Below are positions 8,801 to 12,459 of a stretch of DNA of 12,459 nucleotides, in pieces. The notes beneath the pieces are model-generated. The model searched no databases. It was not told the origin of the DNA and was given only the letters and a program-made list of their open reading frames with translations. Source of the stretch: Muribaculaceae bacterium (GTDB taxonomy: Bacteria; Bacteroidota; Bacteroidia; Bacteroidales; Muribaculaceae); assembly GCA_029060585.1 (NCBI GenBank), contig JAIDTS010000460.1, positions 1 to 12,459 of the forward strand. The letters are read 5' to 3'. The position numbers and the translations under genes are program-made. How positions within the stretch are numbered: the first letter of the stretch is position 1; every line of letters starts with the position of its first letter.

Positions 8801-8819
8801 TAAGTTCATCAAGAAATAA
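5811..8819 (+). CDS. Secreted rhamnogalacturonan lyase (PL11-like) with Ig-like, LamG and T9SS-like sorting domains
   Basis: This 1002-residue protein starts with a clear signal peptide (M-K-K-T, hydrophobic core, likely cut after A-S-W-A near residue 19). Residues about 20-620 read as a polysaccharide lyase family 11 rhamnogalacturonan lyase, which cleaves the rhamnose-galacturonate backbone of pectin by beta-elimination. Its beta-propeller calcium loops are visible as D-V-N-G-D-G (149-154), D-F-D-G-D-G (213-218) and D-L-D-G-D-G (369-374). An Ig-like putative domain follows (about 625-710), then a LamG/concanavalin-like sugar-binding domain (about 716-935, F-S-F-D at the start and E-L-W-M-K near 781). 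The last 60 residues (about 941-1002), with V-V-D-A-F-T-G-R-I-V and G-I-Y-V-L-V-I, resemble a T9SS type A sorting tail, implying export across the outer membrane and surface attachment. Most PL11 genes sit in SusCD polysaccharide loci; here no SusC/SusD is visible. Modest lipid-free signal: no lipobox cysteine. GC is near 50%, above the left arm. Confidence 0.87.
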   Translation: MKKTALAALLLAASTASWAQYSHTINADNLGRGVLAVKADNGVFISWRSLPTDDTSLAFDIYRDGVKVNDAPLTKMTNFTDTEGTVDSKYVIKAILNGEEKESANAPKVWESDFMKIHLDRPEGGTSNPGGAKEDREYTYTPDDVSVGDVNGDGEFEFIVKWFPTNAADNSHTRFTGNTIFDCYKLDGTKLWRIDLGHNIRSGNHYTQFMVYDFDGDGKAELICKTAPGTIDGTGKAVLMGDDKESDDYRKSDGTVMSGPEYLTVFNGQTGAEINTIAYNPPRSIRKNDKTSSGWGDNYGNRSERYLAGVAYLDGVKPSAVFVRGYYTASYVWAVDFDGKELKERWLHKSEKAGEGIYGQGTHSLSIADLDGDGFDEIIIGSGALDHDGSFLHSTGGGHGDALHVGDFILENEGLEIFMPHEDKTGKYATTLRDGKTGKILYYQAQPSGGKDVGRGLIANVSSKFSGSEYWSSLDGDVMNSGKVVGSKRPSVNFRIFWDGDLLDELLDGTTITKPNENLTSISNLKAFAATSHAASCNTTKATPNLQADIFGDWREEVILHDSETESDLIIFTTTIPSEYKVPCLMTDRQYREAIAWQNVAYNQPPHLSYNLEAQYDTRPRIIVTQGGLQQVISLGESIDDIEFKVMRAEGAEVSGLPEGVEFSFDSNEGKGIISGIPAEKGEWTYTISTVGSEDGEDISISGTIRVTFVDKSGRAAYFSFDNIGAETVLNDYKGTTAAINGSVGAEEGVSNGAITFDGNGYLTQTIYEELMLGKNDFSIELWMKSTDQDGYLFCIGTHNHDNVEGGTGNWIGLERLKNESTDRLCFSIDDDVTKSDCYALSPSQYFDGEWHQIVCVRNAAANSMTIFIDGKQNISTVNTGTGALSFNPTELMWIGGDDELTSGREHRTFNGSIDELTIYPFVLSKEEVLANYEKLAPSAVEEIIAVRGNADFTVVDAFTGRIVKYAKGEAGKGITNGLEKGIYVLVIDNGSYKETHKFIKK

Positions 8820-8853
8820 GCGCTGACATCATATTGCTTTAATGCAATTCACT

Positions 8854-8892
8854 ATGAAATGAGGTTTCCGAAAATCGGAAACCTCATTTCAT
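8854..8892. terminator. Perfect 18-bp hairpin between convergent genes
   Basis: The arm at 8854-8871 is an exact inverted copy of 8875-8892, with a 3-base AAA loop. It lies 34 bases after the lyase stop codon and beyond the 3' end of the minus-strand DUF308 gene, so it can act in both directions. The base run after it is AT-rich (TATTTATA) but not a clean U-tract. A smaller imperfect inverted repeat (ATTGC...GCAAT, 8832-8847) precedes it. Confidence 0.75.
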
Positions 8893-8922
8893 TATTTATA
8901 ATATATATTTAAATATTCTCTA

Positions 8923-8937
8923 ATCGCGCCACGCGAT
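8923..8937. other. Short GC-rich hairpin after the DUF308 gene
   Basis: ATCGCG (8923-8928) pairs with CGCGAT (8932-8937) around a CCA loop. It lies just past the stop codon of the minus-strand DUF308 gene, where a terminator would be expected, but no U-run follows on the minus strand. Next to it the 7-mer ATACGCA occurs twice in tandem (8936-8949). Function uncertain. Confidence 0.3.
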
Positions 8938-8966
8938 ACGCAATACGCATCACTCTAAACGCATTA

Positions 8967-9533
8967 TCACCTGTTAAGCATCCTGTTGGCCTGGCTGATT
9001 TTGACACCGAGAAGCATACGGTAGATGCCGAAGGTGATGAATGCGATGCCGATGTAGAGCCATACTGCGATTCCGCCAGCAAGAGGTCCTGCAAGGAAGA
9101 TCACCGCAAGAATAAGCGTACAAACGATAAACGACAGCAACATAGCAAGCCAGTATTTTGTGTCTCCATAATAGAGGATAGCCTCACATATCGCGTTCAA
9201 GGCGACGAATACAAGATAGAATCCGATGCCATAGATGAAAGCGGAGACCATAGATGCCTCTGGAAGAAGTAGAAGCCATACGCCGCAGATGATTTCCATT
9301 ACTCCCACAAGTAGCTTGAATCCCCATCCGGAGATGCTTCCGATACTCAGAAGCGCGAAGACGGTATTGAGAAAACCGACGGAGCAAATCACGAGTGCGA
9401 ACGTGTAGGCCATGATGGGGAGAGATGTGTCTGGACTTGCTAGACACCAGATTCCGAGTCCGATTGAAAGAAGGCCTGTGATCATTGGAATCCACCAGTA
9501 TTTGGAGGCGGTCTTAAGCATTGTGCGTGTCAT
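8967..9533 (-). CDS. DUF308 / HdeD-like six-helix membrane protein
   Basis: A 188-residue, very hydrophobic protein with about six membrane spans (roughly 12-32, 38-62, 71-90, 96-121, 127-148, 151-175) and short polar ends, matching the layout of the DUF308/HdeD family. In enterobacteria HdeD is linked to acid resistance at high cell density; in Bacteroidota the role of these proteins is not established, so the name should not be read as a function. Glycine-rich helix starts such as P-M-I-T-G-L-L-S-I-G-L-G and a repeated G-I/W-x-L-L-x-P-E/D pattern (A-S-P-D near 33, L-P-E near 91) suggest internal duplication of a two-helix unit, as is usual for this family. It is a single gene, divergent from the SGNH operon and convergent with the lyase. 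Start is the ATG ending at 9533; no closer alternative looks better. Confidence 0.8.
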   Translation of the reverse strand: MTRTMLKTASKYWWIPMITGLLSIGLGIWCLASPDTSLPIMAYTFALVICSVGFLNTVFALLSIGSISGWGFKLLVGVMEIICGVWLLLLPEASMVSAFIYGIGFYLVFVALNAICEAILYYGDTKYWLAMLLSFIVCTLILAVIFLAGPLAGGIAVWLYIGIAFITFGIYRMLLGVKISQANRMLNR

Positions 9534-9631
9534 AGTATTAAAATTTTTTAGATTGTTTATAATGTGTTTTCATCTTCTGTAACGCTTTAGATTGTCAGTT
9601 GGTTCAAATCTCAGGTAATAACTTTTAATAA

Positions 9632-9661
9632 AAAATATAGAATAATGCGCATCAGATCAAA
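9632..9661 (-). promoter_or_regulatory. Possible promoter of the DUF308 gene
   Basis: On the minus strand a TTTG (9661-9658) is followed after 18 bases by TATATTTT (9639-9632), which differs from the TAnnTTTG -7 box at the last base. It would give a leader of about 90 bases. The area is AT-rich, so chance matches are likely. Confidence 0.35.
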
Positions 9662-9706
9662 ACTGCTATAAGTTTTATCGTTTTTTTAATTTTTTATCTT
9701 TAGAAT

Positions 9707-9737
9707 TTTGTCAATTCACAAATTCAGTGTAACTTTG
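9707..9737 (+). promoter_or_regulatory. Bacteroidota-type promoter of the O-acylation operon
   Basis: TTTG (9707-9710), a 19-base spacer and TAACTTTG (9730-9737) match the Bacteroidota -33/-7 consensus exactly. Transcription would begin near 9742-9746, about 58 bases before the SGNH start codon. The three genes after it have short gaps and no other promoter was seen, so it likely drives them all. Confidence 0.75.
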
Positions 9738-9801
9738 TACGCCTAAACTTAACAGATGGCGATTCTATCTTCAGGTATAAAAATTATTTGGATGAATAAC
9801 A

Positions 9802-10638
9802 ATGATTAATCATTGTAAACCATATAAATGCAACATATCTAAACTCCTGACAGCAGTATTCTTAATACTGCTACGTTTTCTGCATGCCGCGGCTGATTCA
9901 GAGACACCTGCTGAAAATCATCCGAGCATAGCGATTTTAGGAGACTCCATGACTTGGATCGGTGGCGACAGCTGCCAGAATGAAACTGGTTGGACACATT
10001 ATATGAAAGAAAGTGGGATAGCCTCCGAGATAGTCGTCTATGCCAGAAGCGGAGCTACTTGGACAAACACAAAGTCTACCCGACGCAATCCTGCCCACTA
10101 TTCAGAAATACTTCATGACGACAACGTGATCTACAATCAGGCGGTCCGTCTTATAGAAGCAAGCGATTCAGGTAAGGCATCACCCGACATAATAGTTCTT
10201 TTCGCAGGAGCCAACGACGCATGGTTCGCAGCAAAACGTCCCGGCATATTCGACCAATCCGAACAATCAGCCAAATATGACATGGAGACTGATCCGGGAG
10301 CGGTAACGTCATTGGCAGGAAGCATACGCCTTGTTTCAGATATTCTACAGACAAGGTTTCCTTTCGCCACGCTTCTGTTTGTCACTCCCCTCCAGATGTC
10401 CAAGACTGATGCGGAAATAGTCTTCAAGGTGTCCGACATAATAGAAGGTGTCGCCTCAGAAAAAGGAAGCACAACGCTAAGGGCTGACAAAGAAACCGGC
10501 ATTACCCACCGTCAGGAAGCTAAATCACCCCAATACACCTACGATGGAGTACATACAAATCCATCGGGGGCCGCAATCTTAGGAACATTCATAACCTCTT
10601 GCCTCTTTAATCTCCCAATCTCACAACTCAAAAACTAA
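9802..10638 (+). CDS. Exported SGNH/GDSL-family hydrolase or esterase
   Basis: A 278-residue protein with a hydrophobic signal or anchor (about 14-28, likely cut near A-A-A-D at 29-32), so it acts in the periplasm or on the surface. All SGNH landmarks are present: block I G-D-S-M with nucleophile Ser49, the block II glycine in S-G-A-T-W (Gly84), block III G-A-N-D (Asn138), and block V D-G-V-H (Asp248, His251). The family hydrolyses or transfers ester-linked acyl groups. As the first gene of an operon with an AlgI-like MBOAT (17-base gap) and a DHHW protein, it most likely adds, removes or edits O-acetyl groups on a polysaccharide; whether it is esterase or transferase cannot be told from sequence. 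A general secreted lipase or esterase is the alternative. Confidence 0.85.
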   Translation: MINHCKPYKCNISKLLTAVFLILLRFLHAAADSETPAENHPSIAILGDSMTWIGGDSCQNETGWTHYMKESGIASEIVVYARSGATWTNTKSTRRNPAHYSEILHDDNVIYNQAVRLIEASDSGKASPDIIVLFAGANDAWFAAKRPGIFDQSEQSAKYDMETDPGAVTSLAGSIRLVSDILQTRFPFATLLFVTPLQMSKTDAEIVFKVSDIIEGVASEKGSTTLRADKETGITHRQEAKSPQYTYDGVHTNPSGAAILGTFITSCLFNLPISQLKN

Positions 10639-10655
10639 ACAACCCTCCAACAGAT

Positions 10656-12122
10656 ATGGTATTCTCAGATCTATTCTTCATATTCTGCTTCATACCGCTA
10701 TTCGGACTTCTCTACATACTGTTCGGATGGATCGACAAAGCCAGAATCCGACATGCCAAACTAAAAGAGCGGCGCCTAAGACGTCCGATGCTGTTGCGCA
10801 ACGTAGTGCTGACTATCTTCTCCATACTTTTTTACGCGTGGGGGGAACCGATCTATGTATTCCTTATGCTGGCCGTTGTGCTCGTCAACTATATCTGCGG
10901 TCTGCTGATGTATAAGAAACATAACGCCATAGGTAAGGGTTGGCTGATTATTGGTATTGCGGCCGATCTTGCAGCACTTGGAAGCTTCAAGTATCTTGGT
11001 TTCTTCTCTGGAATAGCGAGAGGTCTCGGATTCGATATCCCCGATCCTCAGATAGCACTGCCAATAGGCATAAGCTTCTATATCTTCCAGTCTATTTCTT
11101 ACCTTGTGGACGTCTATCGAGAGGATTCCAAACCTCAGCGCAACTATTTCGACCTTCTGCTGTATATATCTATGTTCCCGCAACTCATAGCTGGTCCTAT
11201 CGTGCGCTACGGCACAGTAGCTGAGGAGATTGGCCACCGGCATGCTACAGCCGCGGACGTTGCCGATGGTGTCTACCGCTTCATTATCGGCCTCGGCAAG
11301 AAAGTGATAATTGCGAATATCATGGGAGAAATAGCCACTACCCTGCTCGGAGGCGACCTCACCAATATGTCGGCAGCAGCGGCGTGGGTCGGTATACTTG
11401 CATTTTCAATCCAGATCTATTTCGATTTCTCAGGCTATTCCGACATGGCGATTGGTATCGGTCGTTGCGTAGGATTTCATTTCCCTGAGAACTTCAACCA
11501 TCCTTACACCTGCACGTCTATGACCGATTTCTGGCGCCGTTGGCACATGAGCCTCGGATCATTCTTCCGCGACTATGTCTATATCCCGATGGGTGGAAAC
11601 AGACGCCATCAGGCCCTCAACATCATGACAGTCTGGTTTCTGACCGGAATGTGGCACGGTGCGAGCTGGAACTTCATAATATGGGGTGTGTATTTCGGTC
11701 TCATCATAATGATCGAGAAATATACGCTGCTCAGATGGAAATGGATGCCGAAGATCGGACTTTACATCTACAGTATCTTCCTGATTCTCGTAGGATGGGG
11801 ACTTTTCTATTACGATGATTTCGGAAAGATGCAGCAGTTCTTCATGGCCTTTTTCGGACAAAACGAGCCGCAGGGTCTTCCCATGCATGTGGAAACCGTG
11901 ATAATCGACAACCTCTGGTTATGGGTGGCAGCCCTGATACTGTGTCTACCTATCAGAAAACATGTGGAAAATTTTGGCTACCGCATGGCTGTGCGGGTCC
12001 CATACGCCGGTAACTACGCCGTGCAGTTCTGTCATGCCATCGTCTCCATAACGATACTCGTCTGTTGCGTGGCTCTTCTCGTCGGAGCCACCAACAATGC
12101 ATTCATTTACACAAGATTCTAA
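10656..12122 (+). CDS. AlgI-like MBOAT-family membrane O-acyltransferase
   Basis: A 488-residue multi-pass inner-membrane protein of the membrane-bound O-acyltransferase family, close in length and motifs to AlgI. AlgI-type proteins take acyl groups, usually acetyl, from a cytosolic donor and pass them across the membrane to periplasmic transferases that decorate an exopolysaccharide. Visible landmarks are the A-L-P-I-G-I-S-F-Y-I-F-Q-S segment (134-146), F-P-Q-L-I-A-G-P-I-V-R (174-184), the F-D-F-S-G-Y-S-D-M-A motif (256-265), F-W-R-R-W-H-M-S-L (292-300, His297) and the family's invariant histidine in M-W-H-G-A-S-W-N-F (332-340, His334). These fit an active enzyme. The SGNH gene precedes it and a DHHW protein follows 28 bases later, the common MBOAT-plus-periplasmic-partner arrangement. 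The polysaccharide acceptor is unknown, since no glycosyltransferase is in view. Confidence 0.92.
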   Translation: MVFSDLFFIFCFIPLFGLLYILFGWIDKARIRHAKLKERRLRRPMLLRNVVLTIFSILFYAWGEPIYVFLMLAVVLVNYICGLLMYKKHNAIGKGWLIIGIAADLAALGSFKYLGFFSGIARGLGFDIPDPQIALPIGISFYIFQSISYLVDVYREDSKPQRNYFDLLLYISMFPQLIAGPIVRYGTVAEEIGHRHATAADVADGVYRFIIGLGKKVIIANIMGEIATTLLGGDLTNMSAAAAWVGILAFSIQIYFDFSGYSDMAIGIGRCVGFHFPENFNHPYTCTSMTDFWRRWHMSLGSFFRDYVYIPMGGNRRHQALNIMTVWFLTGMWHGASWNFIIWGVYFGLIIMIEKYTLLRWKWMPKIGLYIYSIFLILVGWGLFYYDDFGKMQQFFMAFFGQNEPQGLPMHVETVIIDNLWLWVAALILCLPIRKHVENFGYRMAVRVPYAGNYAVQFCHAIVSITILVCCVALLVGATNNAFIYTRF

Positions 12123-12150
12123 CACGATACAAGGAATATACTTAATTCTA

Positions 12151-12459
12151 ATGGAACAGCATACAGAAAACCAAGCCCCTAAGGAAAAGGGGCGAATCGG
12201 AGCCTCGGTGATGTATATACTCATCGTAGGGATAGCGTTTGCCGTCATGACGGCGGTTTTCCTGTTTTTTCCTCGCACGGAATACTCCGAACTCGAGAAA
12301 CGAGATCTCGCGGAGTTTCCTGACATTTCCGACATTGAAAGCATAAGAAAGGATCCAGGAAAATTTACTGCAGCGGTTTCGTCATGGTTCAGCGATACAG
12401 AACCTTATCGCGACGAGCTTATGACGATGAGCATGAATATACGTGGAGCAATGAAAGGA
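12151..12459 (+). CDS. DHHW/AlgJ-AlgX-like membrane-anchored protein, N-terminal part (cut by window end)
   Basis: An open frame from the ATG at 12151 runs without a stop to the window end (103 residues seen). It has a short polar, lysine-containing cytosolic start (1-17), one strong membrane span (about 20-41) and then a periplasmic region with Y-S-E-L-E-K-R-D-L-A-E-F-P (45-57) and W-F-S-D-T-E-P-Y-R-D-E-L (79-90). The pattern of a tail ending in R-x-L-A-E-F-P, followed by a W-F-S-D-x-x-P-x-R-D segment, is typical of the start of DHHW-family proteins related to AlgJ/AlgX, the SGNH-like periplasmic O-acetyltransferases that work with MBOAT proteins. The catalytic D-H-H-W region lies beyond the window. 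Lacking a predicted stop, length and activity are unknown, but position after the MBOAT gene supports the call. Confidence 0.75.
   Translation, partial: MEQHTENQAPKEKGRIGASVMYILIVGIAFAVMTAVFLFFPRTEYSELEKRDLAEFPDISDIESIRKDPGKFTAAVSSWFSDTEPYRDELMTMSMNIRGAMKG

Noticed and set aside
9598..9620. A GGTTCAAATC string resembling a tRNA T-loop.
   Set aside because: The flanking bases (GTTGG and CTCAG) do not form a T-stem, and no anticodon arm, acceptor stem or CCA end could be placed around it.
9792..9809. Five-codon open frame overlapping the SGNH start codon.
   Set aside because: Such short frames arise by chance in AT-rich leaders and nothing else supports translation.
10776..11243. Minus-strand open frame of 155 codons inside the MBOAT gene.
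   Set aside because: It is the reverse shadow of a confidently identified gene and shows no recognisable domain.

Overview
The window looks like a chromosomal segment of a gut-type Bacteroidota, probably Bacteroidales (Muribaculaceae-, Prevotella- or Bacteroides-like). The reasons are promoters of the TTTG-N19-TAnnTTTG type, start codons without clear Shine-Dalgarno sites, an MG2/TonB-plug protein, a T9SS-like sorting tail on a secreted pectin lyase, and a NusG/UpxY-like domain. The family assignments come from motif reading only; no database search was made.

Left arm (1-3620, + strand, visibly AT-rich): the end of a probable RiPP (class I lanthipeptide / thiopeptide-type) cluster. It holds a stand-alone SpaB_C-type glutamate-elimination domain protein, then a large exported protein with MG2, carboxypeptidase-regulatory-like and TonB-plug-like domains but no beta-barrel. 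Precursor peptide, glutamylating enzyme and cyclase, if present, lie to the left of the window. Base composition is lower in GC than the rest, which fits horizontal acquisition.

Middle (3675-8892): a minus-strand gene encodes what reads as a degenerate tyrosine-recombinase-like module fused to a NusG/UpxY-type NGN plus KOW module. This is the most unusual item here. It is divergent from a two-gene unit encoding a HIT-family nucleotide hydrolase/transferase and a secreted rhamnogalacturonan lyase (PL11-like) with Ig-like, LamG and sorting-tail domains. Each side of the divergent region has its own Bacteroidota-type promoter. A perfect 18-bp hairpin closes the lyase gene.

Right arm (8967-12459): a minus-strand six-helix DUF308/HdeD-like membrane protein, then a divergent operon of an exported SGNH hydrolase, an AlgI-like MBOAT O-acyltransferase and the start of a DHHW/AlgJ-like membrane-anchored protein that runs off the window. 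Together these look like a machine that moves acyl (usually acetyl) groups across the membrane onto a surface or secreted polysaccharide. The operon starts from a textbook promoter (TTTG-N19-TAACTTTG).

No tRNA, rRNA, CRISPR array, insertion sequence or replication origin was seen. No gene-free stretch exceeds 300 bases; the longest are 5133-5356 and 9534-9801, both divergent promoter regions.
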